The position numbers and the translations under genes are program-made. The notes beneath the pieces were generated by a model. The model did not search any database and was not told where the DNA came from. It saw nothing but the letters and a program-made list of their open reading frames with translations. From Bryobacteraceae bacterium (lineage in GTDB: Bacteria > Acidobacteriota > Terriglobia > Bryobacterales > Bryobacteraceae), in contig JASHNT010000087.1 in NCBI GenBank assembly GCA_030041495.1, forward strand, positions 1 through 64,000: a stretch of 64,000 nt of DNA, read 5' to 3'. This document shows, in pieces, positions 1 through 7,465 of this stretch (its first letter is position 1; each line of letters starts with the position of its first letter).

Positions 1-2
1 TA

Positions 3-170
3 TTCTGTCCGAAGTGTGGCTCTACCGATGTGCGCCGTTCCCGCACCGAGGGACCGGTCGCGTTCTTCTTTGGCCTGTTCGGGCGCTTGCCGTTCCGCTG
101 CCGCAGTTGCCGGCTTCGATTTTACAGGCACGCTCCGGAACCGCAGGAACATCCGGAAGTGGATCACTGA
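3..170 (+). CDS. C-terminal end of a zinc-ribbon protein (cut by window edge)
   Basis: Frame 3 is open from the window edge to a TGA. It reads FCPKCGSTDVRRS, then a hydrophobic GPVAFFFGLFGRLPF stretch, then FRCRSCRLRFYR and a short acidic tail. The two CxxC knuckles are the pattern of a structural zinc ribbon. Only the last 55 residues are present and the start lies outside the window, which is why the ORF track missed it. The two hydrophobic or aromatic segments around the second knuckle resemble small zinc-ribbon domain proteins common in soil bacteria. The function cannot be stated. The ORF-track entries at 14 and 16 are other frames over this DNA. Confidence 0.7.
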   Translation, partial: FCPKCGSTDVRRSRTEGPVAFFFGLFGRLPFRCRSCRLRFYRHAPEPQEHPEVDH

Positions 171-260
171 TCCGGCCGCGGGCTCTTATCTGGGCGACTC
201 GCCCGCAAGAAGGGAGCGCGCGGGTAGTCGAATCGAGGGTGCCCGCGGGCCCTTTGCAGG

Positions 261-1022
261 CTAGTGAGCGGCGTCCTTCTGGCGCGCCAGCAGAGCCTTG
301 ACCTCCTCGGGCAGCGCGAATTTCCCGGCCGGAATCGGCTCGTTCGATTTCGCCGAATCAATGGTGATGGTGAACTCCTGGCCCGCAACCTTCTCGGTCA
401 CCTTGGCGGGCTCCAGGATTCCGTCGAAACTCTTATACTCGGTCGAGATCGAATCCGCGGCGATGTCGCCAAGCTGGCTCGCCGCGACCACGGAAGTCTT
501 GCGCAGCAGACCGGACTGTTCTTCGAAATACATCGTCACGGGGCTGCCTGTGTCCGGCGTGAGAACCACTTTGAAACAAGGCTCTCCTTCCACAACCTCC
601 TCGCCGGCGGTCTCGGCCATTTTGAACAAGTCGCGCCATTGATACGCTCCGTTCATCGCGGCTTCACGCAAGGCTTGCGCGCGCTCCTCGCCGGTCTTGA
701 TGCGCGGTCCTTGCAGCACGCTGTTCTCCCAGGCCACGCCGTCCACCAATCCGGTCTCGATCTTGCCGACGCCCGCCAGATCCATCGCCATATAGTATTT
801 GCCGGGATCTTCGTAGTAGGTCACCATGGTGCCCTTTAATCCCATGGCCTTGAACTCCACCGTCCCGGTGACGGTTTCGGTTTTGCGGGCCGCGTAGGCG
901 TCCTTGCCGCCGGTGACCCCGACAAAGCGATCGAGGATCGAGTCCGGCGTAGGCAGATCCGCCGCCAACAACGGCGCGGCCAGCGCCACAGCGAACACGG
1001 CGAGCGTGTAACGTCGATTCAT
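261..1022 (-). CDS. Exported protein of unknown function, outer-membrane lipoprotein-sorting-like
   Basis: A 253-residue protein that begins MNRRYTLAVFAVALAAPLLAAD, a clear Sec signal peptide ending at AxA. The ORF track extends it upstream to 1544, but the signal peptide at the ATG at 1022 marks the true start. The mature part is beta-rich, with motifs such as TVTGTVEFKAMGLKGT and VTMYFEEQSGLLRK. This is the look of LolA/LolB-like or DUF-type beta proteins that often sit next to proteases in Acidobacteria. The ATG overlaps the stop of the upstream S41 protease (ATGA), so the two are translationally coupled. The role is probably periplasmic, but no catalytic motif is visible. Confidence 0.75.
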   Translation of the reverse strand: MNRRYTLAVFAVALAAPLLAADLPTPDSILDRFVGVTGGKDAYAARKTETVTGTVEFKAMGLKGTMVTYYEDPGKYYMAMDLAGVGKIETGLVDGVAWENSVLQGPRIKTGEERAQALREAAMNGAYQWRDLFKMAETAGEEVVEGEPCFKVVLTPDTGSPVTMYFEEQSGLLRKTSVVAASQLGDIAADSISTEYKSFDGILEPAKVTEKVAGQEFTITIDSAKSNEPIPAGKFALPEEVKALLARQKDAAH

Positions 1023-2359
1023 TTCTTTATCCCTTCTTCCTTGATCCCGTCTTGCTTGATGCCTTCTTGCTTGATCCACTGCAGCGCCGCCTCCAGCACA
1101 GGATCGCGGCCCGCAAGCAACGCGGCGCGCGTCAGTTTGACTTCGACGTCCGGCGTCACTCCTTCGCCTTCCAGAGGCTTGCCGCCTTCGGAGATGTAAT
1201 TGCCCACCGCGTATTGGAAGCCGTCGCCGTTGGGCAGCCGCTCGATCACCGAGGGCAGAGCCGCGGCGGCGCTTCTGGTCCCGAAGATCCGGGCGCGGTG
1301 GAGGTCCTTCAATCCGCCGGCGAAAATCTCCGAGGTCGAGGCCGAACAAGCGTCCAGCAGCATCGCCACCGGGCCCTTGAAATCGGGGTAGCGAGGATTC
1401 ACCGCGAAGTTGAGCTGCGCGTCGCGCGTGTACATGGTCCCCAGACGCAGCCCCGGCATATCCAACAAATAGCCGGCCATGCCCATGGCCATCGCGCCCA
1501 GCCCGCCGGGGTTGCCGCGCAGGTCGACGATCAGGCCGGAGCATTTCTGGCAGGCCTTGATCTCGTTGCCGAAGCCCTCCATCACGTGCGGCAGGTCGAG
1601 GAAGTAGTTGAAGTGCACGTAGCCCGCGCCGTCCATTTGCTTCGCTTCGAACCAGACGCGCGTCTCCGGCAGATTGCCGAAGGTCGACGGCACACCGCGC
1701 GGGGCTTCCAGCCCCAGGCTCACATCCCGGCGTTCTCCGTCACCGTCCAGAAACTCCACCGGCAGCGTGCCTCCGATCGGGCCGCTGATGCGGGCGGCGA
1801 GCACGCGCGTGTACACGATTTCGGGAATGGAGGGGTCGGCGGCCAGTTCCTTCGCCGCGGCCGCGAGGTTGACTCCCTTGGCGCTGAGGATGGCCCAGCC
1901 TGGCTTCACCCCCGCGCGTTCCGCGGTGGAGCCTGGATCGACGCCCGTAACGATGGCCTGGCCGTCCAGCACGCGCAGATCGATGCCCGTGGATCCATCG
2001 CCGGGCGTGTCGAAATCCTCGACGGCCGCGTAGACCGTCGCCGGGAGAATCGCGAAGTGGGTCTCGTGCAGCCGGCTCAGCATGTCCTTCAAAATCTCGC
2101 GGAGCTCTTCGATGTTCGCCGCCTTCTCAACGCGCGGCCGGTATTCTTCGTGAATCGCCTGCCAATTCAGGCCGCCGGGATTTTTCTCCCAGTGCTTATC
2201 GCGAATCGTGGTCCAGACCTTTTCGAAGGTGTCGATCGCGATCTGACGCTGCTGGGCAGTGGGCTGCGCAGCCGGTAAAGTTAAGGTCGCAATTTGCGGC
2301 CTTAACGGTATCGCCAGCAGGAGTAACAAGAGCGCCCGCACACACCCCATGCTTTCCAC
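1019..2359 (-). CDS. S41-family (C-terminal processing) serine peptidase
   Basis: A 446-residue exported peptidase. Residues 1-22 form a signal peptide (MESMGCVRALLLLLLAIPLRPQ). A central PDZ-like segment (GIDLRVLDGQAIVTGVDPGSTAERAGVKPGW) is followed by the S41 core with GLIVDLRGNPGG and the nucleophile region LLDACSASTSEIFAGGL, where the second Ser of SAST-S-E is the probable catalytic residue. It likely cleaves periplasmic proteins or peptides at their C-termini. It ends in an odd repeated tail, IKQEGIKQDGIKEEGIKK, coded by 15-nt tandem repeats. Its stop overlaps the next start (ATGA). The family is clear, but the substrate is unknown. Confidence 0.9.
   Translation of the reverse strand: MESMGCVRALLLLLLAIPLRPQIATLTLPAAQPTAQQRQIAIDTFEKVWTTIRDKHWEKNPGGLNWQAIHEEYRPRVEKAANIEELREILKDMLSRLHETHFAILPATVYAAVEDFDTPGDGSTGIDLRVLDGQAIVTGVDPGSTAERAGVKPGWAILSAKGVNLAAAAKELAADPSIPEIVYTRVLAARISGPIGGTLPVEFLDGDGERRDVSLGLEAPRGVPSTFGNLPETRVWFEAKQMDGAGYVHFNYFLDLPHVMEGFGNEIKACQKCSGLIVDLRGNPGGLGAMAMGMAGYLLDMPGLRLGTMYTRDAQLNFAVNPRYPDFKGPVAMLLDACSASTSEIFAGGLKDLHRARIFGTRSAAAALPSVIERLPNGDGFQYAVGNYISEGGKPLEGEGVTPDVEVKLTRAALLAGRDPVLEAALQWIKQEGIKQDGIKEEGIKK
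1023..1075 (-). repeat. 15-nt tandem repeat encoding the C-terminal tail of the S41 peptidase
   Basis: Three adjacent 15-nt units (ATCAAGCAAGAAGGC and close variants) plus a partial fourth encode IK(Q/E)(E/D)G repeated at the end of the S41 peptidase. The unit is in frame, so slippage would lengthen or shorten the tail without breaking the gene. Confidence 0.8.
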
Positions 2360-2360
2360 G

Positions 2361-3614
2361 CTACAGCAACACGCGCGGCCGCGCAGTACTAAGTTGCCTC
2401 ACCAGCCGGGCTTCGCGGCGGGCGAGTTGTTCGGAATCCTCGATGGCCCGCGCGGCGCGGGTGCAGCGCAGCGCCGCCGCGCGATCCTTGGCGCGATGCT
2501 CGTGATGCTTGGCCAGCTCCTCGAGCGCGCGCGCGCGGAACGGATTTTTCGCTGAGGCCAGATCCTGCCACACCGCGAGCGCGGCATCCTCAGCTTCCAG
2601 CTTGCGCTCCAGGTGCGCCAGGTCCCATAAGGCCCGGAACAAAAGCTCGTCGGAGAGCCCGGCATCGACCCCCCGGCGCAGCATTGCTCGGGCCCCCTCC
2701 AGATCGCCGGTGGCCTGCAGCCAGCGAGCCAGGCCAACCATTTCACTGCCGTGGCGCAGCGGGACGTTGGCGGGGTCCCGGAAGGCGTGCGGCACGATGC
2801 CCGTCAGGCAAGCCAGCGTCAGAATATCCAGCGTATTGTGCTCGAACACAGGCAGCAGGCGCGTGGTCTGGCGCGAGCGCAGGTACTCGAAGTACACGTA
2901 CGGAATCAGCGCGCCGGGAATATCGCCCTGGCGTTCCACGCCCAGCACCTGGCTTTCCAGGTCCACCAGGCGGCAGCTTTCCAAGCGCAATTTCCACAAC
3001 CGCCGCGCGCCGTACAGCAGATCCAGATGCTCCATGCGCGTGAATGGAGCCCGCGCCCGATGCATGCGGTAGCGGGTTTCAAGAAGCGGCTGGTCAAAGG
3101 CGCGGCCGTTATAGGTGATGACGACGCGGAACGGCTCCAGATGGCGCGCCAGCGCCTCCAACTGGCTGGCCTCCTCGCTGTAATCGCGCATGAAGAACTG
3201 GCGCACGCGAAAGCCGCCCGGCGTTACGCGCCCGACCCCCACCAGGAACGCGCAGGTGCCGGTGTCGCCTGCCAGGCCCGTTGTTTCCGTGTCGAGGAAC
3301 GCCCACTCCTCCGGACCCGCGTCGGCGATCGCGCCCGCTGAAAGCGCGGCCAGCAAGTCGCGCGGAAGTTCGCTCAGCGCGCCGATATCCGCGCTGCCGT
3401 GCCGGCGATGAGCCGCATACAATGTTTCGCGCTCCAGATGTTTTCCGTAGGCGGTTTCAACTTCATCTCCGGAAATTTCGTACAGCCGGGGCGCGTCTTT
3501 CTTATCCGAAGCCGCGTATTTTCGATCGCAAGCAGCGTATTTTTGATCGCAAGCAGCCGCGACCCGCTTAACGCGCGCGCGCAACTCGGCGAGCTGCTGC
3601 TCTAGATCGCTCAT
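2361..3614 (-). CDS. RNase H-like exonuclease domain protein (YprB type)
   Basis: A 417-residue protein with a DEDD-type RNase H-like fold. WAFLDTETTGLAGDTGTCAF carries the first acidic pair, VVITYNGRAFDQPLLETRY the second, and FEHNTLDILTLACL the last acidic motif. This matches the YprB/RNase_H_2 family, predicted metal-dependent 3'-5' nucleases. The C-terminal third is alpha-helical and TPR-like. The ORF track starts at 3791; I choose ATG 3614 (MSDLEQQLAELRARV) because it has an AAAAGG upstream and starts a coiled coil. Residues near 18-38 contain three heptads AACDQKY/AACDRKY/AASDKKD. The nucleic-acid substrate is not evident. Confidence 0.8.
   Translation of the reverse strand: MSDLEQQLAELRARVKRVAAACDQKYAACDRKYAASDKKDAPRLYEISGDEVETAYGKHLERETLYAAHRRHGSADIGALSELPRDLLAALSAGAIADAGPEEWAFLDTETTGLAGDTGTCAFLVGVGRVTPGGFRVRQFFMRDYSEEASQLEALARHLEPFRVVITYNGRAFDQPLLETRYRMHRARAPFTRMEHLDLLYGARRLWKLRLESCRLVDLESQVLGVERQGDIPGALIPYVYFEYLRSRQTTRLLPVFEHNTLDILTLACLTGIVPHAFRDPANVPLRHGSEMVGLARWLQATGDLEGARAMLRRGVDAGLSDELLFRALWDLAHLERKLEAEDAALAVWQDLASAKNPFRARALEELAKHHEHRAKDRAAALRCTRAARAIEDSEQLARREARLVRQLSTARPRVLL
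3514..3555 (-). repeat. 21-nt tandem duplication inside the RNase H-like gene
   Basis: Two adjacent 21-nt copies (GCGTATTTT[C/T]GATCGCAAGCA on the plus strand) differ at one base and code for two of the seven-residue units in the N-terminal coiled coil. Confidence 0.8.
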
Positions 3615-3752
3615 TCGCCTTTTCTTTGCTAGGGTAACACAGTCCCTGATCCGGCCGTTCGGCGTCCCGGGAAAGCGGCGAACCAAACCGGGCGCGCGCA
3701 GCGGAGATTCGCTCGAACCCCTGAAAAATGGCGGTTTCCGTGCACTTTTTCC

Positions 3753-3781
3753 TTTACACGCGTCCTTCGATCCCGTATCAT
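3753..3781 (+). promoter_or_regulatory. Probable sigma-70 promoter of the HU gene
   Basis: TTTACA at 3753-3758, a 17-nt spacer and TATCAT at 3776-3781 each match the consensus at five of six positions. Transcription would start near 3788, giving a leader of about 77 nt before the HU start codon. Confidence 0.6.
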
Positions 3782-3864
3782 TTAGGTGCATCGCGGAACC
3801 CGACGTGGGTGCGGGTGCGCGTGTAACAAACGTACAAAGGGAGAATCAGTACACAAGGAGAACT

Positions 3865-4164
3865 ATGGCAGCAAAGATGACTCAATCGCAGATGGTGAAG
3901 GAACTGGCGGGCGCGGTCGGCGTACCGAACAAGGTCGCAAAGTCGTTCACGATCGCTTACGCCGAACTCGCTGTGCGCGAGACCAAGAAGAGCGGCGTCG
4001 CGGTTCTGCCCGGCTTGGGCCGGTTGGTGCGTGTCGATCGCAAGGCGCGCATGGGCCGCAATCCGGCGACCGGCGAAGCGATCAAGATTCCGGCCAAGAA
4101 GGTGGTTAAGTTCCGTGTGGCGAAGGCCGTGCGCGATTCCATCGTTCCGCCCAAGAAGAAGTAG
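3865..4164 (+). CDS. HU/IHF-family DNA-binding protein
   Basis: A 99-residue nucleoid protein of the bacterial histone-like family. The sequence shows the HU order: an N-terminal helical dimerisation part (MTQSQMVKELAGAVGVPNKVAKSFTIAYAEL), then LPGLGRLVRVDRKARMGRNPATGEAIKIPAKKVVKFRVAKAVRD. GRNPATGE is the conserved tip of the DNA-binding beta arm. A lysine-rich PPKKK tail follows. I start it at ATG 3865 because AAGGAG lies five bases upstream; the ORF track start at 3805 lacks this. It has its own promoter and a strong terminator, so it is probably a monocistronic, highly expressed gene. Confidence 0.93.
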   Translation: MAAKMTQSQMVKELAGAVGVPNKVAKSFTIAYAELAVRETKKSGVAVLPGLGRLVRVDRKARMGRNPATGEAIKIPAKKVVKFRVAKAVRDSIVPPKKK

Positions 4165-4193
4165 CCACTGGCCAAGAATTCCCGAGGAAAGAG

Positions 4194-4235
4194 AAAACCC
4201 CGCGCGGCGTCACGGCTTGCGCGGGGTTGTGTTTT
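4194..4235 (+). terminator. Rho-independent terminator of the HU gene
   Basis: A perfect 10-bp stem, AACCCCGCGC (4196-4205) with GCGCGGGGTT (4219-4228), closes a 13-nt loop and is followed by GTGTTTT. It lies 30 bases after the HU stop codon. Confidence 0.88.
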
Positions 4236-4282
4236 AATTCCGATTCAGACGCGGTTCAAACTGCGGACGGCGCCAGGAAGCC

Positions 4283-4468
4283 TTATGCCTGCTTCTTTTC
4301 ACCAGGAGTGGGTGGTTGTTCTTCGTCGCCCTTCAAGGCGGACTTGAAGTTGCGGATACCTTCCCCCAAACCTTTGGCAACCTCGGGAATCTTCTTGCCT
4401 CCAAATAGGAGCACAGCGACTACCAGGATGACCAATAGCTCGGGCAGACCGATCGATTTCAGACCCAT
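4283..4468 (-). CDS. tatA: Twin-arginine translocase subunit TatA/E
   Basis: A 61-residue protein with the TatA layout: a short N-terminal transmembrane helix ([28 protein letters not shown]), the FGxKKxP hinge and an amphipathic helix, then a charged tail ([16 protein letters not shown]). TatA multimers form the pore for folded proteins bearing RR signal peptides. The gene stands alone; tatB and tatC are not in the window. Likely clients in this window are the hydrogenase small subunit, the Fe-S subunit of the molybdenum hydroxylase and the gluconate-dehydrogenase subunit 3-like protein, all with RR-type leaders. Confidence 0.93.
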   Translation of the reverse strand: MGLKSIGLPELLVILVVAVLLFGGKKIPEVAKGLGEGIRNFKSALKGDEEQPPTPGEKKQA

Positions 4469-4506
4469 ACGGCCTCCTCGCCATTCAGTCTAGCATACGC
4501 ACGCCA

Positions 4507-4692
4507 ATGAAACCGAGGGCCAAAAAAACGGCGAAGAAAGCCGCCAAACTCGACCGGAAGAAGGAGGTCCGCGCCATCGCCCGGGAGCGGGTGGGCGCGG
4601 TGAAACCCTCTCATCCCATTCCTCCCAAGACCAGCCGCAAGAAGCCGAAGCACAAGCAGCCGCCCGAGTCGATCGAGTGGGAAAATCAATAG
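4507..4692 (+). CDS. Small lysine-rich protein, unknown function
   Basis: A 61-residue, strongly basic protein (MKPRAKKTAKKAAKLDRKKEVRAIARERVG...). Its stop codon is directly followed by the ATG of the Rieske gene, so the two probably share a transcript. There is no signal peptide, no cysteine and no recognisable domain. The KKTAKKAAK start resembles nucleic-acid-binding tails, but this is only composition. Being followed without a gap by a good gene supports its being real. Confidence 0.5.
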   Translation: MKPRAKKTAKKAAKLDRKKEVRAIARERVGAVKPSHPIPPKTSRKKPKHKQPPESIEWENQ

Positions 4693-4998
4693 ATGCCTTT
4701 TGTGAACGTAGGTCGGGCGTCGCAGTTTCCTCCCGGATCGGTTATGCCGCTGGACATAGGCGATCAAACAATTGCGCTATGTAATGTTGCGGGAGAGTTG
4801 CACGCGCTGGAAGGCACCTGCCCGCATGCCGGCGGCCCTCTGGGAGAGGGTGCGCTGCACGGGACCACGCTGGTCTGCCCGTGGCACGCCTGGGAGTTCG
4901 ACTGCCGCACCGGAGTCAACGACTTCGATCCCGATGTCAGCGTTGCGACCTTCCCGGTAAAAATTGAGGCCGGCGAAATCCTGATCGAAATTCCTTAG
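4693..4998 (+). CDS. Rieske [2Fe-2S] ferredoxin-like protein
   Basis: A 101-residue soluble Rieske protein. The two cluster-binding loops are TCPHAGGPLGEG (C-x-H) and CPWHAWEFDCRTG (C-x2-H), 18 residues apart as expected for NirD-like or biphenyl-dioxygenase-type Rieske ferredoxins. There is no transmembrane anchor or signal peptide, so it should be a cytoplasmic electron carrier. It begins immediately after the small basic ORF and ends 14 bases before mutM. No oxygenase or reductase partner is adjacent, so the redox partner is unknown. Confidence 0.9.
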   Translation: MPFVNVGRASQFPPGSVMPLDIGDQTIALCNVAGELHALEGTCPHAGGPLGEGALHGTTLVCPWHAWEFDCRTGVNDFDPDVSVATFPVKIEAGEILIEIP

Positions 4999-5012
4999 AG
5001 CGACCCTCCGCA

Positions 5013-5792
5013 ATGCCTGAACTTCCCGAAGTCGAAACCGTAGTGCGCACGGTCGCGCCGCACCTGACCGGCCGCCGCATCCTCGCGGCCGAGTTCACCT
5101 CGCGCTTTGTGACCCCTGGAAACCGGGCTGCGCTGGCGCGGCGTCTGGAGGACCGCACGATTGAATCCGTGCGCCGGCGGGGCAAATTCATCGTCGTCAC
5201 GCTCGATCAGGGCGTGTTCACGATCCATCTGGGCATGACCGGGCGCCTGCTGATTTCCGGCAAGCCCGGCGAGCATACCTACGGCGTGTTCACGCTCGAA
5301 GACGGCGTGCTGCTATATGACGATCCGCGCCAGTTCGGCAAGATCGAGTGGAATCCAGCCAGGGTCTCCCGGCTGGGTCCAGAGCCTTTGGAGATTTCCT
5401 TCGACGAGTTTCGCGCGCGGCTCAAGCGCAAAGCCCGCATCAAGCCTCTGCTGCTGAACCAGGCGTTTCTGGCCGGGATGGGGAATATTTACGTGGACGA
5501 ATCTCTGTTCGCCGCGGGCATTCATCCTCTGGCTTCGGCCTCGCGCATCAGCGCGGCGCGCGCGGCCAAGCTGCATCAGGCGATTCGCGGGATTTTGAGC
5601 GCGGCCATCGCGGCCGGCGGCTCTTCCATTTCCGATTACGTCGACGCCGAGGGCCGCCGCGGCTGGTTCCAGGTGAGCCACCAGGCCTATGGAAGAGAGG
5701 GCGAGCCGTGCGTGAACTGCGGCACTCCCATCAGGAAGATCGTTGTCGGCCAGCGGGGGACGCATTACTGCCCGAAGTGCCAGAACAAGTGA
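5013..5792 (+). CDS. mutM: Formamidopyrimidine-DNA glycosylase (MutM/Fpg)
   Basis: A 259-residue base-excision repair enzyme that removes 8-oxoguanine and ring-opened purines and then cleaves the abasic site. It starts MPELPEVETVVR; after Met removal Pro-1 is the catalytic nucleophile and Glu-2 the proton donor. The helix-two-turn-helix region contains LLNQAFLAGMGNIYVDE. The C-terminal zinc finger has C-x2-C (CVNCG) and C-x2-C (CPKCQ). Length and motifs are complete. It follows the Rieske gene by 14 bases and precedes the FitAB-type module. Confidence 0.95.
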   Translation: MPELPEVETVVRTVAPHLTGRRILAAEFTSRFVTPGNRAALARRLEDRTIESVRRRGKFIVVTLDQGVFTIHLGMTGRLLISGKPGEHTYGVFTLEDGVLLYDDPRQFGKIEWNPARVSRLGPEPLEISFDEFRARLKRKARIKPLLLNQAFLAGMGNIYVDESLFAAGIHPLASASRISAARAAKLHQAIRGILSAAIAAGGSSISDYVDAEGRRGWFQVSHQAYGREGEPCVNCGTPIRKIVVGQRGTHYCPKCQNK

Positions 5793-5812
5793 GCCGCGAA
5801 TTCACGCGAATG
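5792..5812 (+). repeat. Dispersed 21-bp repeat, copy 1
   Basis: AGCCGCGAATTCACGCGAATG differs at two positions from AGCCGCGAATCGACGCGAATG at 30827-30847. This copy overlaps the mutM stop and lies just upstream of the fitA operator. The GCGAATnnACGCGAATG pattern looks like a short intergenic repeat family. Confidence 0.5.
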
Positions 5813-5822
5813 GGAATGATAG

Positions 5823-5836
5823 CAATGATATCATTG
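5823..5836 (+). promoter_or_regulatory. Perfect 14-bp palindrome upstream of fitA, probable operator
   Basis: CAATGATATCATTG is fully self-complementary and ends five bases before the antitoxin start codon. Ribbon-helix-helix antitoxins such as FitA usually bind inverted repeats at their own promoter, so this is the natural autoregulatory site. Confidence 0.6.
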
Positions 5837-5841
5837 GGGTG

Positions 5842-6087
5842 ATGGCGAGCATTCTCATCCGGGGATTGGACGACAAGGTCAAGGCAAAGCTGAGAATCCG
5901 CGCAGCTACGCACGGACGGTCGATGGAAGCCGAGGCGCGGGAGATCCTCGAGGCGGGGTTGCGCGTAAAGTCGAAGCGTGAGCCCAGCCTGGTCGAGTCG
6001 ATGCGGCGCTATTTCGAGCCGTTCGGCGGCCTGGACATCAAGCTCCCCGAGCGGGAGCCCATACGCAAGCCGCCTACTTTTGACTAG
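5842..6087 (+). CDS. FitA-like ribbon-helix-helix antitoxin
   Basis: An 81-residue antitoxin. ASILIRGLDDKVKAKLRIRAATHGRSMEAEAREILEAGL is the Arc/FitA ribbon-helix-helix signature: a beta strand (SILIRGL), then two helices with the conserved GRSMEAEAREIL. The C-terminal part (ESMRRYFEPFGGLDIKLPEREP) should wrap the toxin; similar tails place a basic residue in the PIN active site. I choose ATG 5842 after GGGGTG rather than the track start at 5743 because the family starts at this point. It overlaps or abuts the PIN toxin gene downstream. Confidence 0.88.
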   Translation: MASILIRGLDDKVKAKLRIRAATHGRSMEAEAREILEAGLRVKSKREPSLVESMRRYFEPFGGLDIKLPEREPIRKPPTFD

Positions 6088-6091
6088 CGCG

Positions 6092-6514
6092 GTGCTGATC
6101 ATCGACACAAATGTACTCTCGGAGGTCCTGAAGCCAGCCCCGTCGGTTACCGTCGCCGGTTGGCTGAACGCACAGGATCGATCCGCAGTGTTCATCACTT
6201 CGATTACCGTTGCAGAAATTCTGTATGGGATCGAATCGCTACCGCAGGGACAGCGCCGCTCGCAATTGCTGGCCAGAGCAGGAGAGATGATCGAGGTCGA
6301 GTACCGCGGCCATATCCTCGCCTTCGACGAGACAGCGGCCCGGGCGTACGCTCAAATTGTTGTCGCGCGAACGACGGTGGGCAGGCCCATTGCTCACTTC
6401 GATGCCATGATCGCGGCGATTGCGAGAGCGCATCACTTCACCGTCGCGACGCGCGACACCGCGGGGTTCCAGCACTGCGGCGTCCGCCTGATCAACCCTT
6501 GGCGGGAGAGCTAG
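6092..6514 (+). CDS. FitB/VapC-like PIN-domain toxin
   Basis: A 140-residue PIN nuclease. VLIIDTNVLSEVLKP holds the first acidic residue, ITVAEILYGIE the second, and HFDAMIAAIARAHHFTVATRDTAGFQ the last acidic cluster, which together bind Mg2+ or Mn2+ in RNA-cleaving VapC/FitB toxins. The start is probably GTG 6092, four bases after the antitoxin stop; an in-frame TTG at 6080 would overlap it by eight bases. The ORF track begins at 5978 in the antitoxin. The gene converges on folP with a 4-bp overlap of their 3' ends. All expected acidic residues are present, so it appears intact. Confidence 0.88.
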   Translation: MLIIDTNVLSEVLKPAPSVTVAGWLNAQDRSAVFITSITVAEILYGIESLPQGQRRSQLLARAGEMIEVEYRGHILAFDETAARAYAQIVVARTTVGRPIAHFDAMIAAIARAHHFTVATRDTAGFQHCGVRLINPWRES

Positions 6515-7365
6515 GCGGGCTCTTCGCGCGCCCTCGCGATTTCGTCGGCAACCTCCACCACCGGCTTCATCGCCTTGACGTCGTGCACCCGAACCAAGTG
6601 CGCTCCGCCGAGGATCGCCGCGGTCACCGCGGCGGCGGTGGCGAATTCGGTCTCGATCGCCGATTCTTTCGCGACGAAATGCTTGCGTGACGGCCCGGTC
6701 ATGACCGGCAGCTCCAAACGCGCAAGGGCTTCCAAATGCGCCAGGATGACGGCGTTCTGCTCCTTGCGTTTGCCGAAGCCGAGCCCCGGATCGGCCGCCA
6801 GTTGCCTCCGCTCCAGGCCCGCGTGCACGGCCCGATGCACCGCCGCATCGAGCTCCGTGACGATGGTGCGAATCGGGTCCTTGAGCGGAGGCAGTTTGGC
6901 CCAGGTCTCCGGAGTGCCGCGCATATGATTCAGGATCAGCCCCGCGCCGCCGTGCAGCACGGATTTGGCCAACTCGGGATCGAAGGTGAGGCCGCTGGGG
7001 TCGTTGATGATGGAGGCGCCTTGCTCCACGGCCTTCGCGGCGACCCCGGCCTTGTACGTGTCGACGGAGATGATCGTGCCAAGCTTGCCTTTCAGCCGCT
7101 TGAGCACCGGGACCAGACGCCGCAATTCTTCGGCCTCGGAGACGCGCGCCGATCCGGGCCGCGTCGATTCCGCGCCGATGTCGATGATGTCCGCGCCTTC
7201 TTCTTCCAATTCAATCGCGCGAGCGAAGGCCCGGTCCGGGTCGAAATACTTGCCGCCGTCGGAAAACGAATCGGGCGTTACATTGAGGACCCCGACAAGC
7301 AGCGTCCGGTCACCGAGAACGAGTGAATCATCGCGAATCTTCCATTCGTAGCGCTTGCGAGGCAT
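6511..7365 (-). CDS. folP: Dihydropteroate synthase
   Basis: A 284-residue TIM-barrel enzyme joining 6-hydroxymethyl-dihydropterin pyrophosphate to p-aminobenzoate in folate synthesis; it is the sulfonamide target. LVGVLNVTPDSFSDGG is the first family signature, with the Mg/pyrophosphate Asn. GADIIDIGAESTRPGS is the second, and LPVMTGPSRKHFV holds the conserved SRK. DPGLGFGK supplies pterin contacts. The gene is monocistronic here: the downstream neighbour is convergent, and the region upstream to 7465 has no gene. Confidence 0.95.
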   Translation of the reverse strand: MPRKRYEWKIRDDSLVLGDRTLLVGVLNVTPDSFSDGGKYFDPDRAFARAIELEEEGADIIDIGAESTRPGSARVSEAEELRRLVPVLKRLKGKLGTIISVDTYKAGVAAKAVEQGASIINDPSGLTFDPELAKSVLHGGAGLILNHMRGTPETWAKLPPLKDPIRTIVTELDAAVHRAVHAGLERRQLAADPGLGFGKRKEQNAVILAHLEALARLELPVMTGPSRKHFVAKESAIETEFATAAAVTAAILGGAHLVRVHDVKAMKPVVEVADEIARAREEPA

Positions 7366-7465
7366 GAGTCTTCAGCGTAGCAGGGCGCACGCTCGCGTTA
7401 CTCCGCGTAGACGCTGCTGACGAGATTGGCCACGCTGTTAATCGGCCAGTCCGGCCCCGCGGATC

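Noticed and set aside
1052-2278. 408-residue plus-strand ORF opposite the S41 peptidase
   Set aside because: Shadow of the peptidase; no domain or signal, and it has typical reverse-frame composition.
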